The position numbers and the translations under genes were made by a program. Under the pieces are notes generated by a model, which saw nothing but the letters and a program-made list of their open reading frames with translations, searched no databases and had not been told where the DNA came from. A DNA stretch of 64,000 nucleotides from Fennellomyces sp. T-0311 (taxonomy: Eukaryota > Mucoromycota > Mucoromycetes > Mucorales > Lichtheimiaceae): the NCBI GenBank assembly GCA_025266875.1, contig JALLLT010000032.1:248001-312000 (forward strand), in the 5' to 3' direction. The stretch's first letter is position 1. Each line of letters begins with the position of its first letter. Shown here one piece after another: positions 45,625 to 59,507 of this stretch.

Positions 45625-48600
45625 AGTGATGGGTTTGAAAGAAAAAAGAGGCTTAAGTTCGAGGTTTTTGGAAAAAATATGAAGGGCCCGCTCTTGAGAG
45701 TTTTGTCACACACAGACGGTACGTTTTACTGCAGCTTTTGCTTGTCTTCCCTTCCACAAGCCGAACATCGGAGGAAAATGAGCGGGTTTTACCTTATCGC
45801 GAACTCAAGGTTTGCAGATCTAGTCCGATCCATCGGAGACGTGTTTCCTTGTTCAATACCTTGGTCAGAATGTTCTGGTGGCACGCCATGTCCTTCTTCA
45901 TGCGACTTTCTGGTGTTTGCTTACAGAAAATGCTCCCATGCTCTTTTGTTTGGACTTGTGCAGCTTTCAGGGTTCTCTCATTTTATTTTCCCAAAATATC
46001 TCGTGCTACTCGGCTAAAGGTTTGACTCCGGTTTGCGATATGATAGCAGCCGTATGCATACCTTATGATTGACCTAGCAACGGTGATATTGCCATGGTTT
46101 GTGCTGAACCGATTCTGGTAACTGTTTTCAGTATCTGATCGGAAAGGAGTGCATTGAGCCTGACCGTAGATTATGCAGTGTGCTTGTCAGTTTGACATCA
46201 TCTTTGATACAGTATATGACCGATTGAAGCTGACAGGATAAAGAGTACATTGGCTCTATAAGAACGGTCTGCCGTCAGCAAGTTAGGTTTTATTGGCACA
46301 GGATTGCATACGTTCTATATACTGCTCGGATGTGCGATAATTACAGTTATGCAAGTATTTTGAACCGCGATACAGTCATCAGCTGTGCTCGTCTATCTTT
46401 AATTAGACAAGCTAAATATTCTCACGAAGGTATGTCATCAACATAATGATATTCGCAATTAAATACTCTTTCTTAGCTAGTAGATGGATAACTACTAAAT
46501 GGCCGTTACAAACTTGCCGATAAAGTCCTTCTGCTTTTGATGGGACTTGCAAATGTTTCATATTAAAACAATCGGCTTGCATCCAATCAGATTCTGACCT
46601 CGTCTTATGTCGACTGATTGCCCGGACCCGCTCACCACTGAATACCTTTCCGTACCGTGAACAACACGCAGAAGACACGCGAGCTCACGCCTATATTTCA
46701 TCCCAGAGTATGCTCGCTGTGTATATCAACTCACACAGCAACACGATCATTTTTTTCACTTGCACCCAGGAGCCCTATGTTTCGCATTTCTGCAACGTCT
46801 TTTCGAACCTTGTGACATCAGTATGATACTTGCACACTCCTATTTGCTGCGATAAAAAAGAGACTTTCCGATATGAAATAGAATTCCTATCACTGCAAAC
46901 GGCGGATACTGGCTGGTGGTTACCAGCTAGACGTGGTATGCATCATGAGAGTGCCACAACGCTCTTCAAAAACATCAACAATGCACGCCACTTCGCTAGT
47001 CTTGTGGTGTTCTTGACCGACAGTTATATCATTGTTCGTGTTACGTAAAAGAACGTTATTCACTAAAACGATGCGAAATCATGAAGACTTCCAGAATTTT
47101 ACCGTGGGATTCCATTCCGGCACAGCTACGAACTGAACCGAAGACTGAATGCGCTTTTTTAAGCTTCCACAATTATGATATCAAATATGTCTGCAGTCCG
47201 GTAGGCTCATAGCCATGTTCTTGCTTTCATTTTTCAAAAAGAAACCTGCCAAGGGGAATTTACTATTCTTAAGCAATTAATACCTCCCTCTTCTTCCTAT
47301 TTACAGTTGTAAAGACTACTTACTCACATACAACGCTATGTATAGTATTTCGGCAATTCCTGTAAGAACATACCTTTCTTTGTATGTATACAGGCTGCGT
47401 GCGATACTGGGGTATCCAAGCAAATAATGACAGCGAACGATTCGATGAGGTCTTTGTGTTCTATCCATTTTACACAGCATACCTTGAAATGCTTTGCTGG
47501 CGTTTTCAATTGGTCGATTTCTCCAGCGATCCAGTTGTGTTTGCGTATTCGAAGAGCGTTTGCTGCGCTAAATATGGCTTGGGTATACTTTTTTGAGGAG
47601 ATACGCTTACTAATTAATAGCTTTATATTTGCACAGTTTCTTGCTCTTGTGTAGTGTAAACCTTGTTTTCTTCGCATAGGATCAGACATGTGTGGCAAGC
47701 GACCAATCATTATCGCTTTATTTCGAGTGTATACCTGCGCAAGTTCGACTGCAATATAGAGTAACACTCTGTACTACCATGGGCGCCGCTCAGCTTTCCA
47801 CGGGGATTATCGGGGGGCGCCGCATTTTTTTTTTTGCCTTAGCCTTCCATACCACGTTGATATCGCGTCATATGATCGCTTCAGCGAAAAGAGCGCATGA
47901 ATAAAAATATCTTTGTCTGTCACACAACTGCATGATCCTTTTCGTGTCCTATATCGATCCTTGAAGAGATACTTGCGCAAATTGTTAGTTGTACTTCGAA
48001 TTTTCTTGGTCGTACAATGGGAAAGGCGACTTGTCCCTGTACTGGTAACGCTTGATCTAAACAAGTCATTCGACAGTATGTCGTAGCTATACTTTAATAC
48101 TCATTAACATTCTCTTTTGAAGGTATTTTCCAAATTGGAAGCATATCCGGTTTTCCGAAAAATTCCTTAGCTCTTTTCTCCCATGTATGTCGAATCGATC
48201 TGCTTGGTTGCGCATTCAACCATCAAATAACGACCGTACATGCGCTACTGTATAATGCTTTCTGCACAAAAGTAAGCAAGTTTATAAGTCAACGCTGGGA
48301 GCTTAATCGGCTGGCTCCGTGATTAGATAATTCTAACAGGTAATATGCCCTCCCTTAAAGATGTCCAGATCAATAAACTCTGCAAACTTGACATCCGCCT
48401 GTGACGCTCTACCACAATTACCGTAGTGATCAAAGAGCGTACATTAATGACATATATGTCGCCGTTAATCCTTTACATCAAAGTATGTTTGTTCTCGTCC
48501 GCTATACCTTTTGTGAGGTTAGCACATGCACAGTCATGAATTGAACCCGTACAGTAAGGAACAAGCAGACATAACATTTTTTCTAAACAGCTGTATTATT

Positions 48601-49854
48601 GTGTTGTTATTCTTCTAATCAACTGCCGAGAAAAATTCGGCTTATATGGGTACAATCACCTCACACCATAGTTTCGAATTAAAATAGCTTGCCACAAGTA
48701 ATTTCATAGTAGCAAATCCTAGCATAGGACCCGTGATTACCACGTCGGCTGCCTTGATAAGAACATTGAGTTTAAGCCATAGACAAATGGATCGGCACCA
48801 TACTGCTTATCGTATCGCCAGCCAAATGAGTTGATTTGATATTGTGTTAGTTGTCCTATTATCATAGCCAAGATAATCTAGTATAGCTGTAATTGTGGGC
48901 GACGTTCAACCCAATAATAATAATCTAGGTTCGTACCTTCAGATTGAAGGGAATATTGTATATGCATGTACATAGCATGAAAATGGCATTACACTCAAGC
49001 TAAATTTCTTATGCTTTCTTGATATAAGTAAAAGCAGGGATTCATAATTATTGAGAACCATACATAACTAAATATTCGAATGACGCAGCTTTAATCTAAC
49101 ATAAATATTGTCTTGCACAGCTTAGTCTCCTCCCGGGGTAATTTATTTCTCTTCGATCGTTGTATAGGTACGTGACTATGGGAACGTCATTTTCGAGGAG
49201 TAGTCTTTCCAAATGCATAGGCAGCAAAGGAAAGTCTACTTATTAGTAGGAGGCTTATGTAGCCACAAGGAGGCAACAGCGTGTCATGCATCATATTAGG
49301 AGCCTTATTGGTTCAAGCTGAAAAAGGTTATGTCTACCACTAGGTATGTTACCCTGCTACCCCAGCATTGTATTATTAGGATTTATTGCTACTCGTATGA
49401 TATATTTTGAGAAATAAGAGTTCATCAAAAGCCAGAGTCCTTGATAATACTGCTTATTGTATACAATAAGCGACATAAGCCCCAGTCGATAAAGTGATAG
49501 GATGACTCATCGAGCGATATAACGGATAATAACAAAAGTTTAGCTGTTTAATATTGTCTACCAATTACATTGTGCATGAACTGCTTCCGGAACGAGTGAC
49601 ACAAGGCTGGCTTGGCCAGCCCATTTCCGCTAGGTGTGACCAACAAATTTACTTTCCCGTAAACCTATTTTTCCCATTCAAGAAGTACTCTTGTCGCGAT
49701 ACGAATAAACAGGATCGGTTACATTCTAATTACGGTAAGCGACATCAAAAATTATCCAGAACGGCAATCATAACAAGGTGACGCGACACCATTAATTTAA
49801 GCGATTTTCATGTATCTGTAAAATGTAATAACGGTACAAAAAATATCAATATTC
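45625..49854. other. Long gene-poor spacer
   Basis: About 4.2 kb without a recognised gene. Open frames of up to 154 codons (plus, 45553-46017) and 143 codons (minus, 47336-47767) have no family signature or splice support; the second could be a relic. A direct GC-rich repeat GGGCGCCGC occurs near 47783 and 47815, just before a T run. A perfect 20-bp palindrome lies at 49452-49471. Confidence 0.4.
49452..49471. repeat. Perfect 20-bp palindrome
   Basis: GCTTATTGTATACAATAAGC reads the same on both strands with no loop. It could be a binding site for a dimeric protein or chance in AT-rich DNA. Confidence 0.7.
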
Positions 49855-51543
49855 CTAAGGGGCGATCAGGATACGGATTGTGTTTGTATTGCCCAAACCA
49901 CCCTTCCATCCTTGAACAATGACGACCGACTCATTGGAGTGGATCAATCCAGCAGCCTTACCATGCTTTACACCGAATCGAATGCGGCGCTCTACATCAT
50001 CCTGCCAATTCTCCAATACTTCCTCTCTATGAATAAATGGGAATACACCGCGGTGTAGATGCGATTGACGAGCAGTTTCTTCGTTGCGAGTAACGACGAT
50101 AATTGGTTGAGCGGGGCGATACTTTGCAGCGAGACGGGCAGTATGGCCCGATTTGGACAAGACAATAATAGCAGCGGCGTTCTGTTCAGCAGCGGCAGAG
50201 ACAGCGGCGCAAGCGATAGTCTCTGTTGTATCAGTTGGCCATGGAGTCAATGTGCGTAGCTGGTTGAACAATGGTGGATAACAAATTACGGATTCGGCCA
50301 ATTCGCACGTGGCGGCCATAGTACGGACGGTTTCTACTGGATAGGCACCTTTGGCCGTCTCTCCCGAAAGCATTACAAGATCGGCTCCGTCCAAGACGGC
50401 GTTGGCAACATCAGAAACCTCTGCTCGAGTTGGTCTTGGATTATACGTCATGGAATCCAGCATTTGGGTAGCGCACGCCACCGGTTTTCCCACCAAGTTG
50501 CACTTGGCAATCATCATCTTCTGGGCAACAAACACGCGTTCGCAAGGAATTTCAATTCCCATATCGCCACGTGCAATCATAATGCCGTCCGTTTCGTTCA
50601 AAATTTCATCAAAATTCTCGCAGCCTTGATGATTTTCGAGCTTGCAAATAATCTTGATGTTCTTGCCTTTGGCACCAAGAATATGGCGAATGTCCTTGAC
50701 GTCTTGAGCGCGGCGGATGAAAGATGCAAAGATCATATCGACGCCATGCCGCACGCCGAACTCGAGATCATTTTTATCCTTTTCGGAAAGGGCGGGAAGA
50801 TCGACGGGCGTGCCAGGCAAATTGACACCTTTTCTTGAAGCCAGTTTTCCGCTGTTCAATGCACGCACTTTGAGATGATCATCATGTTTCTCAAGTACTT
50901 TGAATGAGAGTGTGCCATCATCCACATAGATGGTCTTGCCAACATCGATCACTTTTGTAATGTTTTTGTAGTCGATGTACATGACCTTGTCGTCGCAGAT
51001 ATCTTTGTATTGATCGTCAGTGCTGATAGTCATCTCGTGGCCTATGCTGATCGGTAATTCTTTGTCATCCCGCATAACACCGGTTCGAATTTCAGGACCC
51101 TTGGTATCAAGTGCAATAGCAAGGGCCGTTTCTGGACGCTCTATATTACCATAGTAAAAAAAATGCCTATTTAGCGACAAGATGCTGCTTTGCACTTTTT
51201 TTTTAACATTTCGCTTCTCACCTGCAGCAGCTGCTCTGGCGTTTCTAAGTACGGACTCGTGGTACTACCTCACATAACAAGTCATGTTACCATGCTGCTC
51301 ATTGAAGGAGGGAGACGCAAACCTTACACTGTATTCACCATGAGAGAAGTTCATGCGGACAATGTTCATACCCGCATCCATAAGCTCAATGAGCTTTTCC
51401 TTGCTGTTCGTGGCAGGACCAATGGTACAAATAATGGATGTCTTTCGATTTGCCTTTGGCTTGATATTCCAGTCCATCCCCGCGATCCATTGCAGATGAA
51501 ATTGGACAGGAGGCGCTGAAACTGAACCACCGCTAGGAAACAT
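49855..51543 (-). CDS. pyk1: Pyruvate kinase
   Basis: Three exons on the minus strand. Exon 1 starts at 51543 and encodes [20 protein letters not shown] and [19 protein letters not shown] short exon gives [14 protein letters not shown], and a long last exon starts with [20 protein letters not shown] and ends at 49855. All family features are present: the substrate-binding [15 protein letters not shown], the active-site Lys and metal ligands in [56 protein letters not shown], then [20 protein letters not shown], and the C-terminal effector domain ending [12 protein letters not shown]. The enzyme makes pyruvate and ATP from phosphoenolpyruvate and ADP in the last step of glycolysis. Length is normal. 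It is divergent from the C2H2 factor with about 600 bp between starts. Confidence 0.97.
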
Positions 51544-52138
51544 GATTTTTTATAAAGACGATGTATGGAAATAATACAAGATAAAAACAAAACCCTATGG
51601 GTCTTCCTTTTTTATATACGAAAACAAGGGTCGTTATTGTCAGCATGGGCCACTTCATGGGTTTGACAGACAGGGACTGGTCGTCATAGAGACAGCACCA
51701 CCGGCATATCTTTACTCCGACGCCGACCAAGTGTGACACTAATAGAGGCACCTGGAGTGGCGCCAAAAAAAACCAAAGGGAGCAGCGAAAGGGGAATTTA
51801 GAAAGATGCAATATACGTGCTTATGCAGGGAGATCCATAGGATAGCGTCGTGCGATGCTGCCACGCGACTAGCCTCTTTTTTTTTCTTTTCGAAAAATTC
51901 GACTTGTGTAATCTAAAGCATTGTCACTTGTTTGCCACTAAGGAAGAATTTGGGGGTGGGGGGGGGCTGCGCACTTTTTTTACACTGCATTAAACTTGCC
52001 TATAAAAGCTCCGGTCGGTTTCTTTCTCATTGTCATCCGCTTCTCCCCCTCCAGCCTTTTTACCCACCTTCCAACCATACCACTAATCATCATTATATTG
52101 CTTTTTCCTCCTGACTGATCGTCTTCGTTGTGTATACC
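51544..52138. promoter_or_regulatory. Divergent promoter of pyruvate kinase and C2H2 factor
   Basis: A 595-bp spacer. A canonical TATA box (TATAAAAG, 52001-52008) lies 138 bp before the C2H2 ATG and is followed by a pyrimidine-rich stretch, as in strongly expressed fungal genes. A G-rich run (GGGGGTGGGGGGGGG) is at about 51952-51966. Confidence 0.6.
52001..52008 (+). promoter_or_regulatory. TATA box of C2H2 factor gene
   Basis: TATAAAAG at a suitable distance upstream of the start at 52139, with a CT-rich leader downstream. Confidence 0.6.
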
Positions 52139-53688
52139 ATGTCAGCCGCCTTTGTTGAAACTTTCTGGAAATTTGTTACCAAGGCGACCAACACTAAAGG
52201 CCAAGACCTTACAGTCTCGAGCGACACGACGTCTGACGATGGTTCCTGCTACATCGAAACGCCGGTTGACCAGGCTACTGCAGGGCAGCTGCCACTACCA
52301 TGTCCTCCACCCACGGTTGTTACCTCACCTATACCCATTCAGCAGAACAGCAACCCATACCCGTCCCCTGGTCCCTATCTGTCACCTTATGCCCAGCGGG
52401 CATCACCTTTCTCTACGGCCGATATGAACAACTCTCCCGATTGCAGCAGAAATGGTACGCGTAACGAAATACTCTTTTGACAAAAAAAAGAAATCACGTC
52501 ATCTAACAAAAAGTTTCCTTTTCTACTTTAGACTTTATGCCAAACCTGCTCGCATCATCCTTTGGATCACATTCATCCTTTGGTGAGTCTGTGGCACTTG
52601 GCGATGACTTGGCATACCTGGCGACGTCGTGCGACCAAGATTTTACAATCAGTGATCTTCTTGGCGACCAACCTCATATGCCCCCCAATGCTGATCCAGC
52701 CTGGTTGACGCCGCGGCATTCACCAGGAGCATCATCTTATACCCAACAAGCTCCACCAACTTTGGCGTTGACAGCGACTTCGTCTGAAAACAGAAGCTAC
52801 ACTAGTGTCCAATACCGGGAAGTTCACGGGTCCCGGGCATCTTCGTGTTCCCAAACTCCCTTGTTGGCGGTGGCCTCGTCCATCGACAGTTTCGGGTCGT
52901 TTCATGCTCCGCAACATCAAGCACCTCATATACGAGAACCTCTTCCTGGATTCAATGGTGACAGTACTCACGGCGCCGCCGAAGTTCCGCTGCGCCAACA
53001 ATTATCACCTGACCTTATCGGGAACACAATTAACCCGCAGTGCATTACGACGCCCTTGTTGTCTGTCTCACCAGTACATGAATTCTCGCCAGCACATGGA
53101 TCGTACTCGTCTTCGGTTCTCGGCAATATGATGGATCATCTTGCTATCGCTTCGCCTTCAGTTCACTCTGAGCATTCAGTTTTCTCGCAGCAGCTGCAAA
53201 TGGGGAACGATTTTATAGAAGAACGACATGTGCTACAACCGCAAGAAAATCCACTGCACCCTGACTGGAACACAACAACATCATGGCTAGATCATCAGCA
53301 TCAAGTACAGCAAATGAATGGCCAAGTTGTATTTGAAGATTTTTCATTCGAGGACAGTGTGCCACCGTCACCGGCAGAACCCGTGATCATTGGAGGAAAT
53401 GGTATGGAGGAAATCCAGGAGGAGGAGAACCGCGTACAGCAACCAAAGAAGCCGCAACCAATCCGTCGTACCCGTCATAATTGCCCTCATTGTTCACACA
53501 CAAGTAACCGTGCCAACAATATGAGAGAACACATTCTTACGCACGACCCGAATCGCCCCAAGAATTTCCTTTGTGACCTCTGCCCGAAACGCTTTGCTCG
53601 CAAACACGATATGAAACGCCATCGGAGGACACACGAACGTCGCAAGAAGCCACGTTACCCTGCAAGTGGCACAGTTGTCTTCCGCTGA
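52139..53688 (+). CDS. C2H2 zinc-finger transcription factor
   Basis: Two exons joined by a short GT-AG intron (about 52455-52531). The N-terminal 370 residues are Ser/Pro/Gln-rich and unstructured in appearance, with YLSPYAQRASPF and acidic patches such as FEDFSFEDSVPPSPAEP, suitable for activation. At the C-terminus are two adjacent C2H2 fingers: CPHCSHTSNRANNMREHILTH and, after DPNRPKNFL, CDLCPKRFARKHDMKRHRRTH. A basic tail ends the protein. The second finger and linker resemble Crz1-type and related fungal regulators, but the first finger has an atypical linker (DPNRPKNF), so no specific name is given. Start ATG 52139 follows a TATA box and CT-rich leader. It is divergent from pyruvate kinase. 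Confidence 0.88.
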
Positions 53689-56600
53689 CACTGTACAGGA
53701 CGTTAAGTAACGTCGTTTGATATATCACACACAGCGCACATATTTTAAGCATGTATTTAGATTCCTCTTTTTTTTGTATATTCCACATTCTCTTTTCCTC
53801 TGCTGTAATTACTCTTTCTGGTTCTATAATTTATTATATTCTTCTCTCTTTTTTTTTGTCATATAAACATCTTTTTTTTAAACTATAAATCCCTTGGATA
53901 TCATGTTTCTTCACATGGGTAAAATGACAGGATTAAATGCTTCATTCCGAAACTGTTTATCCGGCATATAATAACAAAAAGGGGTCGTGTGTGCCTGAGA
54001 CAATACATGCTCTCTCCTTTCTGATTGGTATTAGAGTGTCATGTGAAAATAGCACTGGATGTGAAAGATCGCTCGTCACATGCATAATTGCTCTTTAATG
54101 GCACCATTGGTGCCGCATGTATCCGCTTCATCCCCGTAGACCACAAGATTGTATGATCAAATGACTCTAATCAATTTCACTCGTGGCACCAAGAACAGTT
54201 TCCGAATATCCCGTTTATCAGTTTCATCGGACACTAGCCACCCGATAGGTGAAGGGTTCAGCCACTACTAAATAAGCGATTGATAACGATGAGAATTTTC
54301 TTCAAATAAGTCTTGCTGAGCCTCTGTATTGTGTAGAGCATTGTATATTGACCAATTCGCCATAAAAGGAATGTGACAATCGCTGAATCCTTTATTGGAA
54401 ATGACTTGCTTCTGTTATGAAAAAGCTTAAGCAAAAATTATATACTAAATAAGATCCTTTTTTTCGTTGTTACTTAAAATACTTTTTTTGCAGCCTTGAT
54501 GACGAGCTGCATGCATATTAATTCCATATTGTTGGCACGAATTAATTTGATTTTGAAAACGGGTTACACCCATTTTGTAAAAGAGGAGCGTGTGCCACCC
54601 ATTCAGCCACTTTACAAATGACATAATCCCCAGTTCGCCCCAGGCTATTGTTCAACTCCCGATGTTCTATACCGAAGCACCATAATTCCTTTTAGTTGTA
54701 CACTTGTACACGTTTTCTACTGAAGAACATGGGTTTCTTTATGGAACGTACTGACATACAGCAAAAATGGTCACAGGGTCCCACAACACTTTGAGTCATG
54801 CACAATATAATAAACAAAGTGTTGTGTCGCTTGCGATGCATAATGCACTTTTCCTGGCTCAAGCAGGAAAGATGATCATATTTTACACGACCACGTATTC
54901 GTGGGTTCTAAGTAATCAAAGCATCTTTTGACATCTGAACAATTAATTATGATTAATGGACCTCTGAGGAACCCATAATAGGTTGTCCGTAACACTGGTT
55001 CTTCCGGTCTGGCTGTGCGAATTTAGTGGCGCCTCGTCAGTTAACCTTTTTTTTCTCCACCCAAAAGATCTTAAAAGTCATCAAGTTACCTGTCATAGTT
55101 AGCGCATTTATACACCATAGAACAAACATGCCTATTTTTATACAAACTTTATTTTAAAAAAAGATTTTGAGTAACCAGGCTATATACAAAGAGATCACGT
55201 AGGCATATACACTGTTTTGTATCTTTATTTACGAACAAAATCTATTTTCTGCATTTCACTGGTATCATACCAGAGACCGAAGCCAGTGCCATCTGTAGTT
55301 GATTCGTATTATTTTCCGGTTATCGATATAACTAATTGTTAGGAAACACCAACCGTCTCGTCCCAGTCACGGAATTTGTTTTGTTGTGGCATGAACTATC
55401 AAATCAACCATGAATTAGAAAGACGAATTAAATCACTCATTAAAAAGGATAAGGGCTCGTCTCAAAGGCTGGATATCGATCAATCACACTCCGTTGTATT
55501 GTGTATTTCAATCATAGTTCCCTATGATAGGCGTCCGATACCCCCGACGTCTTTTCCGTCAGACCATCTTTAATTATGCGCTACATGAGTTACGGTTAGT
55601 AGTTTTAAGTTTTTTTTTTGGAATTAGCTAGTACCTAAATGAATGAGCCGCATAACATTTTGAAAAAGTCAAATTGAAACCTCATGAACAAATTGATGAC
55701 CTTACGCACGAATGGTGTCCGTTTCAAACGGTCAGATTTAGTTTGGTTGTATAACAGAAAAAGCAATAGATCAGTGGTCACATTTGTTTCTTTTTACAAA
55801 ATACTATGTCCTACGTGCCCTGTTTCTATTATTGCGACCCATATAACTCCCTTATAAAAGATCATCGCTGTGTGGATCGGGTACCGACGGCATCTAAAAG
55901 TTATGGCATGCTCACCGAAAAATGGTGAAGGTGGTGAGAACATACCTTTTACCTTATATAGCAGTATGCGACCGAAGCCTCACAGTGCTTTGTATTTTAA
56001 AATACAAAAATTTGAGGAACAAAGTCAATATTGGGCACTTCATTGATATCAAAGCCAAAGAAACCAATGTAATTTTACTTGATTAGTGTAAATTGTTGTT
56101 GATTCGTATAATCACTATGTACTATGGAGTTTTTCTGCTAAAGTACTTATTTAAACATAATTCTTTAATTTTTTTTTTCAAATAGCACATTCCGCTTGGT
56201 ATGTTCCCCGCTTTTGGTTATTCCATTTTCTACAGTTTTCAGATTTGCCGTATTCAGGTCCTACTTTTTGCTCAGTTCGGTTCAAAGTCGACTCATTTTT
56301 TACCATATCTCGATCCCAGTTTATGCTAGCAACACAAGCTGAACTGTCCCGTATTACTCTTTATCGAGGCTATCAATTACAATAAATAAAACATGTCCTT
56401 ATCTAAACCAGTTTTTCTGTATCTGCGCAAAAGACGAAAATCACATATCCCTACGTAAAATTTTCCTTGTCAGTGACTTGACTATCTGATAGCACCATTA
56501 GAATTATCTTCAAAAAATGCTAATGCATCAAGAAGTACAATTGCTGCCCAAGCATCTATTCAACGAAAAAGGTTTCCAAGATGATTTTTGTAGGCATTAG

Positions 56601-57439
56601 CCTTTGGTTTTTTGGATCTTTTCGAATTTTCTCGAATTCGTATCTCTTTCATCCCATATGTTCTTTTTGCTCTCACCGCAAATAATTTTCGGTGAATTTT
56701 GTTTAGCAAGAGCCTACGCGTTTCGGCCATAACTTGGTCCCAAATAATGCTAGAAGTACAAACTCAACGGTTTCGTAATGCAAACGTTATGGTGTGCTTA
56801 CTACAAAGTTCAAACAAGCGCTTACGTCACGAAACGTCTTGTAAATATTGTTTAGAGGCCAGGGGTTGTATTTCTTCTTCGTAAACCTTTTCTTTTACGT
56901 TTAGTTTTGCAGGAGATTACTATCACTGAATGCACCTATAATTTCTCTACAAACATGCTTATATATCATAGAGATCCAATCGGTGGTCAATTCGGTAAAG
57001 GCGTTCAAAGATGCCTAACGGATTCCACTGCCAACTCAAAATGAGGAAGCTAAAAAGTCAATACTTTTACCCCAAAATTAAGTTTATGAGACTTTTTGGA
57101 GGCCAATATATTTATAAAGTGCGTTTATCGGCGTGGATATGCTTCTGAATTTCTGTAATTGGCTTTGGAAAACTACCACTTCCACTTTTCGGCCTTAATC
57201 TCGCCTGTTGTGCTAGGAAAGTCTATGGATTTGACGCTACACGTAATTCTTATCAACGTTTCTACTACTTTTATCAATTATAAGTACTGGATGATTCGGA
57301 AAGCAAGATTAGAGTGGCTATTGCGTACTTTTAAGGATAAACTTTTATTCAGCCGCTTGTTTAACTGGATATGAAAGCCATTGGATACGCCTTGGCTTTC
57401 TCTACAAAGTACACCATAAAACCAAGTAAATCCAATGTA
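53689..57439. other. Long AT-rich intergenic region
   Basis: About 3.7 kb. T-rich 3' UTR sequence of the C2H2 gene is followed by DNA with no open frame above about 70 codons and no recognised repeat. Some of the 3' part (57159-57374) could be an older piece of the LINE relic that follows. Confidence 0.4.
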
Positions 57440-58240
57440 TCAAAGTGGCGCTCAATTGTAATATATCCACCACGTTTTCTACCATTGTACCAATGGTATT
57501 AGCCGATCTTCCTTCCATGAAGCTGCACACACATACTCTTCAGCTGAAGTTTATAACCAGGCTTCAATCGCTTCCGGTTTCCACGATGGCTTGTGCGGTT
57601 GATCTTTCAATTATATGGAAACGCCAGACACCAAACGTTACATACTGGAGAGGTTAACATCAACCAACACACTCCATCAGCAGTATTACAAGCTACAAAA
57701 GGAATGAACCCTTCCAAGGATCCGGCTACAGCGGCGATCGACAAAACGTGACGAAGAGTTTACATCTCGGTGTCCCAATCTAAAGCAATCCGATGCATCC
57801 AGCCATACCGACTTCTTGACCCTATCTTGTACCTTGCAGTCTCCTCCAAAGATAGACACCGCATGGTCAAATGGTGCATGCATTGGCTCCTTTCATATCC
57901 ACTGAAGGATTGCGAATGCGGTGCTGTTGAAGCCTCCAGTGAGCATTATTCCACGTGTCCATTACTGAAAACAGTATACCAATAGCACCTTCGAGCATTT
58001 GGACCAGTACCGGACCATATAAAAGAGCTGTAGGTCCTCGGCCACATCGTTAACAGCCTGCCGCGTTCAAATAATGGGATGACCGGGGGCAAACGGAAGA
58101 AACCGTGGCCAGCACTTTTGCATGTCCTTCGAAAGATTGATGAGCTGAGCCATAGAGATGAACCGTTCGATGATGATGAACCGGCACCAGAAGAAGTCTT
58201 ACAAGGTCGAGCATCCATGTCCACAGGTATCACACTTAGT
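57440..58240 (+). mobile_element. Degenerate non-LTR retrotransposon (C-terminal part)
   Basis: Fragments in shifting frames on the plus strand resemble the region after the reverse transcriptase domain of LINE-like elements. One frame has LPSMKLHTHTLQLKFITRLQ (about 57500-57560). Another has YLAVSSKDRHRMVKWCMHWL and then CECGAVEASSEHYSTCPLL, a zinc-knuckle-like C-X-C...H-X4-C motif (57830-57970). A third has TGGKRKKPWPALLHVLRKID followed by an acidic tail (58082-58240). Stops and frame changes show it is dead. The reverse transcriptase catalytic part is not present here. Confidence 0.55.
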
Positions 58241-59507
58241 GTGCTGCCTCATCACTCAAGTACCTGTTTCCTTTTCGAATTTATGTCTTCAAAGCTCTTT
58301 CTTCCTCCCTTTATCTTACATCACCTTTTTATTCATACAGGCCTGTATTTTCTCAGTAGGGTTTTTCCAGACATGGCATCGGCTCTCTTCACTATATACC
58401 TATACATTTGTACAGCAAGAAAGCGACCACTTACGTATAGGGGCAGGTCATTTAACTTTCTAAATAAAATTTATACATACTTTTCAACTATGTGAAAAAA
58501 TGAGCCGACTTTGAACGGAACTAAACAAAAATAGGACCTGAATACCGCAAATTTTGAAAAACGTAGAAAAGAAGTAGTCAAAAGTGAAAAAAAAAGCATA
58601 TAAAACGGAATGTACTATATGAAAAAGGTGTTAGCTGTGGACAGTTGGAAGCAAGACAACTATAAAGCTGAAAATCCGAGATTGCGGGCTGGTAACGCTA
58701 TTTTGTAGAGTTGAACAGATATAAAAGCTGGTACATCGATTGGATCTCCCTAGTATATCAATATGTTTTATAGCGCATTAACTTTTAAGGAAAATCTAAC
58801 GGTGCTGATAATGAGGAAAACCAGCGGAAGCGGAAAAATTTTACGTTGATGAAAAGCTTTTTTATTCTTTCTTTGCACTTAAGCAACTTAACATATGAAG
58901 GTTCTTAAACTTATCCATATAAATATACCAAGTTATTTGCGTTATTAATTCGTTAACTTTGTAGCGCTGGTGTTCTCTGGGACCGAGCTACGGCTAAAAG
59001 TACACTAGCACGTCGTAGACGCAGGTCAAGCTTCTCCGAGTGAGCACTCAGGCTTTTTGCGCCAAAATGCCAAATTTACACGATGGTGTCACTTTCTGAA
59101 GGTCTTTAATTAGGCTTTTATATCTACTAGCTACCACCTTTTTCGGAAAAGTGCCAATTTTTGTGGGCAAACGCGCACTTTTACAACGGCAGTAAAGTTG
59201 GCATAGGCTTCGCATTTCGGAGGGACCGACCTTTATGGGCATCGGGCAGACGTATTTGCTGGAATAACGATGTCCCAGCATTGTGTATCGTTAAGATTTT
59301 CAGAATACTTTGGCGTAACTGCTTTGCAACGATATTATACTTCAGGTCAAACTAATCTAGATGTACATATTTAAGCACGCATGCACTCATTACGCGTGAT
59401 ACAGAAATTTTTGTCCTCTTTTTTTTTTTTTTACTTTAAGGCTTAAGAGCATTAACTTTGCACTGTTGAGGTTATGTAAGTATATGAGTGCTCACCCGAA
59501 CTTTATA
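58241..59507. other. AT-rich intergenic region
   Basis: No supported gene. Short frames only. Confidence 0.4.

Noticed and set aside
45553..46017. A 154-codon plus-strand open frame
   Set aside because: It overlaps exon 1 of the M20 peptidase antisense, and several frames are open together in the rest; no domain seen.
47336..47767. A 143-codon minus-strand open frame
   Set aside because: Long for AT-rich DNA but without any recognised motif, splice partner or promoter; left as a possible relic only.
49500..49540. Further MITE copy (CGAGCGATATAACGG)
   Set aside because: Only a short ATATAACG match; no CAGTGG end, no inverted partner.
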